This document shows positions 34,346 to 44,795 of a DNA stretch of 64,000 nucleotides, in pieces. The stretch spans positions 24,509,838 through 24,573,837 of the forward strand of contig NC_012877.2 in assembly GCF_000003195.3 (NCBI RefSeq), read 5' to 3'. The notes under the pieces are model-generated. The model searched no databases and was not told the DNA's origin. It was given only the letters and a program-made list of their open reading frames with translations. Positions within the stretch are counted from its first letter, which is position 1. Every line of letters starts with the position of its first letter. Made by a program: the position numbers and the translations under genes. The stretch comes from Sorghum bicolor. Its lineage: Eukaryota > Streptophyta > Magnoliopsida > Poales > Poaceae.

Positions 34346-35992
34346 CATATGGGCCCCAACACACACTTTCTCGCGCCCTACCTTATTCAGCTCCCGCGCT
34401 AATTTTGGTCTGGCGGCACACAAGTTAGAAACCCTAGGCCCTTCTGCCCCCAAATCCCAAATCACTCGCCGCTGCCCCATCCTCATCCCTTCCGACCGCG
34501 CCGTCGCCCTCCCTTGCGAGCCCAATGCCGTCGCCCTCCCTCCCTGCCTCACTCGTACCCCAAAGTCTCCCAGCGCCGTCGCACTCACCTTCGCAAACCC
34601 AGAGTCGTCGCCCTCCTCACGAGCCCAGCACTATCACCATCGCGAACCCAGCGACGTCGACCTCCCTCGCGAACCCAGCGCTGACGCCCTCCCTCCCTGC
34701 CTCACTCGCACCCCCAAATCTCCCGCCCTCCGTCGGATCCCACCCCACCCAAGTCATGCTCGCTGCTCTCTTGGAGCACGGACAGTGAAGGACGCCCTGG
34801 AGCAAGTGATGGCGATGGTGGAGGACGTGCTTCCTTGAGCACTCGACGGTGGAGGACGCGCCCCCTGAGCTCGCAACGGTGGAGGACGCAACTCCAAATC
34901 TGACCGTGCCACTGCATCGCTGCTTCTTTTCCTAGTAAGCAACCCATTGGATCGATTGCCTTCACAATGGAATCCGTTCCATAGAATCTATTTAGCTACC
35001 CTGAGATCTGAAAATGAGATTTTTTATTTTGCTGTCCATCCTTCAGTTTGTGTCTGCAAATATAGCTATATAATCTATAACTAAATTAGAGCAGCACCTT
35101 AGTCGGTGATGTAGCCTGTGATGCAGCCAACTAAAAAATGCTTCCATTCGGTAGTATCTATTTGGCTGGCTATTCTGAACACTGCATCAGTTTGTGTATG
35201 TGAATATAGGTATGATCTATGAACTGAATTGGAACAACACTTTAGTCTATGATGCAGCGAACTAAAAGAATGTGATGTGATGAAGCCACCCACCCGCTAA
35301 AAAATCAAGTGGACCTTAGTTTGTGATTTGGGATGCAGCCAACTAAAAATGCAAATCCGTCGAAGTCGCAAGTCGCGGCATTATTCGCACAAAAATCGCG
35401 CGCTTCGCGGCTGGTGGGATTTGAACTCGTGATCTCACTCTCACGCGTACCTTCCTCTACCACTACGCCTCACACTTACTTGTGTATATAATGGATCCAT
35501 ACTTGATTTATAGTGCAAGTCCACATTATATGTTTTGAGGATTGATGCTCTTGTCCAGGTTTTGAATGGGGCTCATGGATTAATGTTAACATGTAACCAG
35601 CCAGTTCCCATATTTTGATGTGAATATTTATCCTTTCCTGTTGTAGTCATTAAATTCGCAGTGGTTGAAATAACTCTGGGAAGCTCTTCATATTGTGTTT
35701 AAATTTGCACTGATTGGGATTTCTTTTCCTAGCTTTAGCATGTTTTTCTTTACTAATACCATTCCAAAAATAATCCAGGGTCTATATTTTAAGCCTGAAA
35801 CTATTCTTTCCAGTGTTACAAGCAAAATATAATTTGATTTATTCTTTCCAATTCATTTCAGCTCATTGGTGAAAGTACTGTACGGAGCTAGCGCACTAAA
35901 CCCAACAAGTGCTCGACATCGTCCTCTTCTCAGTGCTTGCAGCCAACAGCATCTAGTACTGCAGGTACACGCCTCTGCCCTCACAAAGACTC
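34346..35992 (+). other. CACTA-2 5' non-coding region, probable promoter and leader
   Basis: A GC-rich segment (34366-34935) with repeated CGAACCCAGCG-like units is followed by three diverged repeats around GATGCAGCCAACTAAAA (35110-35145, 35253-35275, 35332-35350). Open frames in the GC-rich part occur on both strands and do not resemble proteins. A tRNA-like module (35414-35468) is listed separately. Confidence 0.5.
35414..35468 (-). other. tRNA-like module in CACTA-2
   Basis: The minus strand reads GGCGTAGTGGTAGAGG (A-box like, about 35453-35468) and CGAGTTCAAATCCCAC (B-box like, 35414-35429) at tRNA-like spacing. There is no convincing acceptor stem or anticodon arm. Confidence 0.5.
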
Positions 35993-38900
35993 ATGGATAA
36001 ATCATGGATCAATAGTGATGCTAGATACACAAAGTCATACTTACAAGGGGTCAACAGTTTCCTAGCTTTTGCTTTTAGAAATTCAGCGGTAGGGGACAAG
36101 ATACTATGCCCTTGCAGAAAGTGTGTTAACTCGTTTTGGAGAGACTCGAGTGATATACTCGAGCACTTGATATGTGATGGGTTTCTACAAGGGTACACAA
36201 CTTGGAACTTACATGGGGAAGCTAGTTCCTCTTATGTGAATACCGACAATGGTGATGATGTTGATCTTGTGGAAGAGTCTAGTGAAGAGGATGGCATCTC
36301 TGCATTGCTTAGAGATCTGGCTGGTGGTTTAGATGATAGAGGTGATTTCGAGGACAATAGTTCTGTTGAGCTTCCTAAAGAGCTAGTTAACCTCCAAAAG
36401 TTGGTGGAAGCCAATAGTCAACAATTATTTCCTATTTGCAACAAGTACACTAAACTGCGTTTCCTGATTAGGCTACTTCACATCAAGCTCCTTGGAGGAT
36501 GGACAGACAAAAGTTTTGACCTTATACTAGATCTATTTAATGATGTCTTACCTGTGGGTTCAACACTACCCAAAAACTACTATGAAACTAAGAAATTGAT
36601 TAATTCCATTGGACTTGGGTACATTAGTATTCATGCTTGTGAGAATGATTGCATTCTATACTGGAAGGATCATCAAAAATCTGAATCATGCCCAAAGTGT
36701 AAGGTTTCACGTTGGAAATCAGCTAGGAAGAGTCTAGATGGGAAACATGTGTACAAGGTTCCTAAGAAGGTTCCTCGATACTTTCCGATAAAGAAAAGGC
36801 TCTAGAGATTGTTTCTATGTTCTAAAACGGCAAGTCTAACAAGATGGCATGATGAGGAGAGAACAAAAGATGATGTTCTTAGGCATCCTGCAGATTCTCC
36901 TCTTTGGAAAGACTTTGATCTTAAACATCCTGAGTTTGCTAAGGATAGCAGAAATATACGTCTTGCATTTGCAACTGATGGTTTTAATCCTTATAGAACC
37001 CAAAGTATTAGCTATAGCATTTGGCCTGGTATATGTATTCCCTATAATTTTCCACCATCAATGTGCATGAAACAATCAAATTTCATACTCTCTTTGCTAA
37101 TTCCTGGAAAACATGCTCCTGGTAGTGATATGGATGTTTTTCTCCAGCCACTTGTTGATGATTTGTTAGATATGTTTGTCAAGGGGGTTAGAACTTATGA
37201 TGCATCGAAGGGCGAGTACTTCCAATTAAGGGCAGCAGTGTTGTGGACTATTACAGACTTCCTAGGTCTAGGCTATGTATCTGGATGTGTCACCGCTGGT
37301 TTAGGGGCATGTCCTGATTGCCATTCATATACTTGTTCACATAGACTTGGTAATGGCAGCAACTATATGGGCCATCGTAGGTTTTTTGATGAAAACCACC
37401 CATTTAGGTTCGATGTCAATAAGTTTGGCTCAACTGAATTTAGGCAGGCACCAATTCCACTCTCTGGGGAGGAAGTGTTGGAGGGTACTAAAGATATTGT
37501 CACAGTTTTTGGTAAGGATCCATGTGGTAAGAAACCAGCAAGGAAGAAACACATGGAAGGGGAGCCATTAGTCATTTTTAAAAGGATGTCTATTTGGTTT
37601 AAACTTCCCTATTGGAAAGATTTGATGTTGCGGCATAATTTTGATGTCATGCACATAGGGAAAAATGTGTATGAGAACATTGTTAACACATTCTTGGGTC
37701 ATAGGTTTTTGGATGAAAACCACCCATTTAGGTTCGATGTCAATAAGTTTGGCTCAACTGAATTTAGGCAGGCACCAATTCCACTCTCTGGGGAGGAAGT
37801 GTTGGAGGGTACTAAAGATATTGTCACAGTTTTTGGTAAGGATCCATGTGGTAAGAAACCAGCAAGGAAGAAACACATGGAAGGGGAGCCATTAGTCATT
37901 TTTAAAAGGAGGTCTATTTGGTTCAAACTTCCCTATTGGAAAGATTTGATGTTGCGGCATAATTTTGATGTCATGCACATAGGGAAAAATGTGTATGAGA
38001 ACATTGTTAACACATTCTTGGGTACCGATGGGAAATCTAAGGATAATCTGAATTCTCGCTTAGACCTTCAAGCTTTAGGTATTAGAAGTGATCTCCACCC
38101 TGTTGATGTTGAAGACCAATATTATTTACCACCTGCACCCTATACATTGAGCCCTGATGAGAAGAAATTCTTTTGTGAAGTACTGAAAGGGGTAAAGTTT
38201 CCTGCTGGTTATGCATCTGATATACGTCACAATGTTCATGTTAATGAGAGAAAGGTGTTTGGGCTTAAGAGCCATGAATGTCACATTGTTCTACAACACT
38301 TGCTACCACTTGCTGTTAGGAAATTATTGCCGGAACTAGTCAGTGCTGCAGTGATACGTGTTAGTCATTTCTTCAAGAAAATTTGTACTCCTATTTTCCG
38401 AAGCAGTGATATGGATAGTCTACAGGCTGAAATAGCTGAAACGTTAAGCCTTCTAGAGACTATATTCCTTCCCTCCTTTTTTGACATGATGGTACATCTG
38501 ATGGTTCATCTTCCTGCCCAAGCAAAACTGGCTGGTCCAGTCCATTTCCGTAGCATGTGGCCTGTTGAGAGGTAATTTTTGTGAGTGTAATCAGCGTACA
38601 TATAAAAATACATACTATTTTTACAACATAATGAGCCTATTATATTTGTATAGGTTTTTGATGCGATTGAAAGGGGATCTTCGTACAAAAAGCCATCCGG
38701 AGGGATCAATTATGGAGGGTTCTATGTTTTATGAGAGCCTTACACTATGTGGACACTATTTACACACCCGAGCAATTAGAAATATTGAAGGGCTGCAAAC
38801 TGTAAATTCCACAACCCCTTTCTTTGATAGCATTGGTCGGGGTTTAGTTGGGAAGTGCACAGTGAGTTTAGACCACAAGACTTGGCTGCAAGCACATAGA

Positions 38901-40004
38901 TATGTTTTGTTCAACTATGAACATATAGGGCCTTACTTGGAGTAAGTAATCCATTTAACTTCACACCACATGTTTAGATTCTCTTGCATGGTGACATGAT
39001 AAATTGATCTTCGCAGAAAGTATGCCCACCATCTATCCTCAACTAGTGTTCGAAACCAGCGAGCTATCAATCGAATGCAGCATGAATGTTTCCATGAGTG
39101 GTTTAGGTCGCATGTAAGTAGGAAGAGAACTTAATACCTGGTACCTAAGTTGAACTATTTATCTTAATAATAATATTTCTTACTAATCATAGGTGGAAGA
39201 AATGTGTGAGGAAGTACCAGATGAGGTACAAATCTTAGCCAAGGCACCAATCATGAGTGCACAAAAATACAGTAGCTACACAATAAATGGATTTGATTTT
39301 CACACTGAGTCCTATGATGTGGGTAGGTCTGTCCAAAATTGTGGGGTTGCTCTGGTTGCAGAATCCACATGCTTTCAGAGGGGCGATAATGATAATGTCA
39401 TAATAGGAGCCAAGACTTATTATGGCATTATAAAGGAGATGGTTGAATTGAACTATAACCAGAGAGGAAATATTGTCCTTTTCAAGTGTGATTGGGTTGA
39501 CAACCGTGTGCGAGGCAAATGGGTTCAAACTGATCAGTTTGGGGTCACCACGGTCAACTTTAAACATTTATTCAATACCGGTGAAAAAGTATCAGATGAG
39601 CCTTTCATACTAGCATCACAAGCAGTGCAAGTCTTCTATGTTCCTGAACATGCTGGTTCTGAGTGGGTTTCTGTTCATCATTCCAAGCCAAGAGACTTCT
39701 ATGATATGGATAATTTGGAGAGTGAGCACCTAGATAATGGCAATGGACTAGTTTTGCCATTGCCTGATCTGAATGCCAAGGTGACTGTAGATGTTATTAA
39801 TGGGGTTGTACCCGCTATTAGGACAGACATAGATGGTATAATTGTTGAGCCTAAAAAGTAAGTGTTATTTATGCAACATGTGATTGCCTCATTGATTATT
39901 TGAAAATTTGTTCCCTTCAATTTCTATTAAATCTGATGCAAGTAAGATTGCTAAATACTTTGTACTTTTGTAGGAGAAAAAATGTCAAGCGCAAGAGGAA
40001 GTAA
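35993..40004 (+). pseudogene. TNP2-like CACTA transposase (one in-frame stop, internal duplication)
   Basis: Five exons fit GT-AG rules: 35993-38571, 38654-38941, 39017-39113, 39193-39857, 39974-40004. Exon 1 begins with a transposase-associated domain (KSWINSDARYTKSYLQGV, CPCRKC, residues 1-80) and continues into the transposase_21/TNP2 domain (HPADSPLWKDFD, ATDGFNPY, WPGICIPYNFPPSMC, DVMHIGKNV). Later exons carry the DUF4218-like (HPEGSIMEGSM) and DUF4216-like (FKCDWVD) regions. The protein ends in a basic tail, possibly a nuclear signal. A single TAG at 36803-36805 interrupts an otherwise open frame, and 324 bp are tandemly duplicated in frame. TNP2 proteins cut at the TIRs. I call it a pseudogene because of the stop. 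Confidence 0.9.
37376..38023 (+). repeat. 324-bp in-frame tandem duplication in the transposase
   Basis: The segment starting near TAGGTTTTTTGATGAAAACC (37378) recurs 324 bases later (37702) and runs to TTCTTGGG (37698 and 38022). The copies are nearly identical and add 108 codons. The duplicated part includes the conserved LRHNFDVMHIGKNV block, so the protein would have two. Confidence 0.92.
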
Positions 40005-43000
40005 CCGAGATGATGTCATGACTGATTATGAGAGGCAGAAATGGGAACGAGTTGCAAGAAACAATGAGAAGATGGAATCCCTTTGTCTTCACCAACTACG
40101 CACTGAACTCCAGCCTGCCCAACAAAAAAAGAGAGCAAAGGTTAGCCTTGTACAGTGCTGGGACATTTCTAAACTAGTACACATACTTATGGGCTGCTTG
40201 GAGTTCCTTCAGATTATTTGCATGCTTGTTCATCCACTGCAAACTAGGAACTAAATTTCTAAACTAATACAAATACTAATTGACATTTTCATGTGCATTT
40301 TGCTGTAGAGAACTCAAAACCCAAGTGATGCAGCCATAGAACATTGTAATTTGCGACCAAGACCACAAAGAAATAATGTTGAGACTGCAAATGAGCAGAT
40401 TACTAATGATCCTGACTATGAATTAGTTGGAGACTTCTTACATAACAATCAAGGTATCATATTTCTAAAAAATTATGAGAACATTTGCTGCGATTTCTTG
40501 CTACAAATTCTGAGAACATATGCTGAAAAAAATATGTTCCTAATCTGTACAGGTTTGCATAGTGGAAAACAAAAGAGGAATGGAAGAAAAATCACTACAT
40601 TGAATGACATATTCTCAAGGACAGCTGACATGCCTAAAATCAAAATAACCGCCAATGAACTTGGGCAGCCTACAGGAGACAATTATAGGAAATTTGCTAG
40701 TGCTATTGGTTGTCAGGTGAGAAAGAAATTACCAGTTCGATTCAATGATTGGAGGGCTGTTCCGCTGGAAAAGAAGCTTGAAGTTTGGACTGACTTGCAG
40801 GTATAGCATTGTCTGTCCTTGTCCAAGTTATCCAATTCATAGCAGGTAGTATAATATGTGCATCAATAGCAACTTAGTGCAATCTGTACATAATCTTTTC
40901 CCAATAATTGGGTTTTTGTAGCAAACTAATGCCCACATACCAATTAATAGCAACTTAGTATAATGTGTACATGATCTGATGTCTCTTTTTCAATGGCAAA
41001 TTAGGCCTTCTATGATATTGATGAGAATGTCAAGAAATGGTTTATGGATACTGCTGCAAAGAAGTGGAAGGACTACAAGACAAACTTAAAAAAGAAGTTT
41101 TTTTATGAAGCATTAACAGATGAACAGCTGAAGGAAAGACTTAAAAATAAATTAAATGATGATGACATCAATGATCTTATTGAGTTTTGGAGGTCTCCTG
41201 AATGTCAAGTAAGGAATAGTTTATATGAATCTCTCTTTTCCATTACCGATGAATGTGAAAATCTTAATGATTTCTACCATAGGCTCGCATTGAAAGAGGA
41301 AAAGCAAATCGTGCAATGTTGAGGGTTCATCATACATCTGGAAGCGTCAGCTATGCTTGTCGCAGTTATAATTTGGTACAGAATTCTATCATGTTAATCA
41401 TCCTATGAATTATTTTGGGGGCACTTTCATTGATACATAGTTATAAACCTTGTAGGGTAAAGCACTTGGACGCCCCCCTCGAAGAGATGAAGTGTACATC
41501 AGTACACATACAAAAAAAATGGAGTTCCTTTAAGGGAGGCAGCAAGAATAATTGTAAGTTCACCTCCCCCCAACAAAAAAAAGGAAACTTAGATCTGTTG
41601 TTTAGACTTTAGTGATTCATATTTTGCAAGATGAGCTTAAATCCATTGTTGAGACTCAACCAGAGTTGAAGGATAGAACAATTCAAGAAGGTGATGCGTT
41701 TGCGGCTGTTGCTGGAGCAAAGGAGCCAAGAGGACGTGTTCGTGTTTTGGGTCTAGGACCAACTCCCCAAGAGATTGGTACCCCAAGGCTCAAAGCACTC
41801 ATGTCAACAAGGATGCAAATGGAAATCTTTTCTCGACAAAAAGCTGATTGTCGGAACAGAACTCTTGAACAACGAATTGTGGAATTGGAAGAGGAAAGGA
41901 TAGCACAAAGGACCAATGTTGAAGTCCTATCACAACATGGCTCTAATTCACGACAGTACGCGGTAAAGAACTCAAGCTAGATTATCTCTTTACATGTCTC
42001 AGTGTGCAAATAAGTTTCTCTGGTAGCAGCCAATGAATATTATTGTTTTGATTCTTGTGTAGAGTCCAACACCTGAAGGACCTATTGATGAGGCACATAA
42101 TGCCCCTAGTCATGAAGATTATGATAATTATGTAGAGGATGAAGAGTATAATCAGTATAGAGAGGAGGATGATAACCTGCTCCCCAATAGGCATGCTGCA
42201 CGCGAAGAGGATGATAACCTGCTCCCCAATAGGCATGCTGCACGCGAAGAGGATGAGAACTTGCTCCCCCATAGGCATGCTGCAGCTCGACCAGCTATGA
42301 ACTTGACAATAGGAACAGATGTTCGCCCTTGCTTTGCAAATGGCAAACGTGTAATGTTACCATGCAGCTGCAATGTTTCTCTTTGTGATTTCAAAATATG
42401 TTCCATGCTATATAGTTCTCATGATTGCATCATTCATTTCAGGATGCAACGGAAGAGAGCTTGCTGCCCCCTATGCCTCGATCAACTGTTAACATGAATA
42501 CACATGTACTCTTGCAATTCTACAGCAATGTTTCTTTGTGATTCTGAACATATTGCATGATTTGCATCTCTCATGAGTGTATCTTTACTTCATGCCGGAA
42601 CTAATGCGAGCTTGCTGCCCCAGAGACATGATGCAACCCATTCACCTATAAACAGGACAACTACACACACAAATGATGGTCCTCCTCGTTTTTCTCATGA
42701 TGAGCTTGTAATTTTCTTGTCTTCCTGCATTATTTTTTGGTTTCATATAACTTCCTTGCTTTAAATATCTTATGGGTGTATTATTTATTTCAGGTTGGAA
42801 AGGATGTGATACTATTTGCTATATTCAGATGCGAGTCAGCTGTGGCTAGGGTAACAGTTACTTCAACTAATCCAAAGACCATGGTAGGAGGTCAACCTGT
42901 TGGGAATGAATATTGTGAAGTAGTTGTTAATGTTGTGATGAAAAGGGATGCTATACTGCCTCGGCCTTATGGTGGGATTGAGACTATGGCTAGTGCTCTT

Positions 43001-43165
43001 AAGATGACAATTGCATGGCCCTACAATAAAGTAATAAATTATACTTGACATAATTTTCATTTTTCTTTGATCTCTGATGCAAGACCAATGTTGCTAATTA
43101 AACCTTTCTATGATAGATCAAGGAATGCAGGAAGAAGGCACCTGAACCTCCCAAGGGCACTACAC
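39982..43165 (+). CDS. TNPA-like second gene of CACTA-2 (transposase_24 type)
   Basis: The start ATG 39982 lies within the last TNP2 exon, in another frame. Exons by GT-AG fit: 39982-40140, 40309-40453, 40553-40800, 41005-41218, 41283-41375, 41456-41556, 41613-41962, 42063-42350, 42443-42505, about 42606-42707, 42794-43030, 43127-43165; the 3' end is uncertain. Recognisable blocks are FNDWRAVPLEKKLEVW, GSVSYACRSYN, a Glu-rich coiled-coil-like stretch (LEQRIVELEEERI), and VGGQPVGNEYCEVVVNVV. Exon 6 has a one-base loss in an A run (41512-41519) that shifts the frame, so this copy may be broken. In En/Spm systems the TNPA partner binds the subterminal repeats. Confidence 0.7.
42165..42290 (+). 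repeat. 42-bp x 3 minisatellite in the TNPA-like gene
   Basis: Units at 42165, 42207 and 42249; the first two are identical and the third diverges at its end. Each codes for 14 residues (EDDNLLPNRHAARE), so copy-number change keeps the frame. Confidence 0.9.
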
Positions 43166-44519
43166 GTAAGTCCCAACATTTGTACAAACCTAGTGACATC
43201 TGTCAGAGATAATTGATAGATACAACAATGACTTGTAGCTGAAATAGGAAACCTGCAGCAGGTGAAATTAAAATTACAACTATATTTTTTTCTCCTAAGT
43301 GGAAGCGATAATGGTGGCTTGTATGCTGTTTTTTTCCAAACACTAATAATCGACTAAATACAGAAGTCTAGAATGTGCTATCTGATTAGGCAGATCTGAT
43401 TAGAAATTCATACTAACGACATGAATTAGTGCAAATATCATGCGTGCTAGCTTGGAAGGCATGTCTATGTCAAGCATGCTTTGATCAGTTTGAAAAACAT
43501 AAAAGTGTTGAACTGTAAGGACGAAGGTAGTATGCTGATACTCATTCTATTTAGTATTCAATTTGAGTCGAATCGAAAAAATCAATTGTTGCTCGGAATA
43601 TATCTTTAATCAAGCCTAAGAAGAGTTGCTCTGATGTGATATTGCTGATGGTTAAAACTTAACTGAAAGTTAAATTGATTAGAGGCATTTGTTTCAGTTA
43701 GGCAGAAATGAGGTCTACTGCTTTAGTACGTCAGTTCTACACATAGCTTGTCTACACCTAGCTGATTACATGGTTGCTCCTCTATATTTCAGGAAGTGCT
43801 GGGCAGATGCCTTTGTCTTGACTTTTTCGAAAATGATTCATGTGCTATAATTTTGGTAAGTCATTCCTTTTGTTTTTTCAGTTCCTAGAAATGATTTTGT
43901 GCTCAAACCTTAGGCTGTGAAACAAAAAGTACTATTATTGCTTGATGAGATCTGCACAATTGAGGCATAGGAAACCATGTAACATTCAGGTTGAGTTTCT
44001 AGAAAAAAATTGCGTACACTTGACTGATCTGTATAATGACTGATCTGTATAACAGCAATATATGTGTAAACTTGACTGATCTGTATAAAAACTTCACACA
44101 ATTTCTCTACTTGCCTAATTACAAGGTTGTGATAATTTTCAGGAAGTGTTGGGCACAAGTGTTTGCTTGAGTTTATGGAAGGTGGCTGTACACATAACCT
44201 GGTGGATGTAATATGTGTTGGCAAGCCATTGCTTTTGGCTTTTGATTTCTTAGAAATGAATGTGTGCCCAAATCTTTTGGTGCTTGCTTGGAGAATTAAT
44301 ATTGCTTGCCGTGAGTACATTCATGTAACAATTTGGTGCTTGACTTTGGATGATTCAAACACTGTGTAAGACAATATTATATGCTATATGTATTGACCTT
44401 CACGAATTCATGTACATGTTTATGTATCTTTATGTGATGTGATGAGATATGATACATGTTAAATGTATTGTAATTGTATTTATTTATTTTTTTAGCACAT
44501 TTATATTGTCCTGTTGAAC
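43166..44519 (+). other. CACTA-2 3' region after the TNPA-like gene
   Basis: AT-rich, probably the final intron(s) and 3' UTR. Two diverged copies of an AGGAAGTG(C/T)TGGGCA block occur at 43791 and 44142, followed by similar text, suggesting an old duplication. No further reading frame is convincing. Confidence 0.45.
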
Positions 44520-44780
44520 AGTCTGACGCTATAAATAGATGTCAGGAGACCGTCTGACGGTAAATATGTTGTCTGACGCTAAAAGTTAACAACACTCTAT
44601 CTGACGCTATATATATTCAGGCCAATGGACTGTCTGACGCTATAAGTGCTGTCTGACGCTAAAGATCTTTAGCATCAGCACTTACAGCGTCTGCAGGAGT
44701 CTGACGCTATAAGTTTTTTGCGTCGGATCATCTGACTCTGTAGCCGCTTTTAGCGTCAGATTGTCTGGCGTGAATCTCGG
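44520..44780. repeat. Right subterminal repeats of CACTA-2
   Basis: About ten copies of TCTGACGCTA or its inverse (TAGCGTCAGA) in 260 bp, for example at 44521, 44571, 44600, 44632, 44650 and 44750. Copies occur in both orientations. Confidence 0.8.
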
Positions 44781-44795
44781 TGTTGTGGTGTAGTG

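Larger units (their letters stand above)
34135..44795 (+). mobile_element. CACTA-2: full-length En/Spm-type transposon with TNP2 and TNPA-like genes
   Basis: Termini are CACTACACCACAACACC on the left and its exact inverse on the right (17 bp), with a TSD ATT (34132-34134 and 44796-44798). Length is 10,661 bp. Many TCTGACGCTA subterminal repeats lie in the first 210 and last 280 bp, the usual binding sites for the TNPA-type protein. Two intron-containing genes in the same direction fill the centre: TNP2-like transposase (35993-40004) and TNPA-like (39982-43165 or further). Confidence 0.95.

Noticed and set aside
34325..34965. Several overlapping frames on both strands in the GC-rich start of CACTA-2
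   Set aside because: Open frames on both strands are expected from GC-rich repeated CGAACCCAGCG units; no family resemblance.
42261..42497. Separate small genes between the TNPA-like exons
   Set aside because: These frames are explained by exons of the TNPA-like gene running on into introns.
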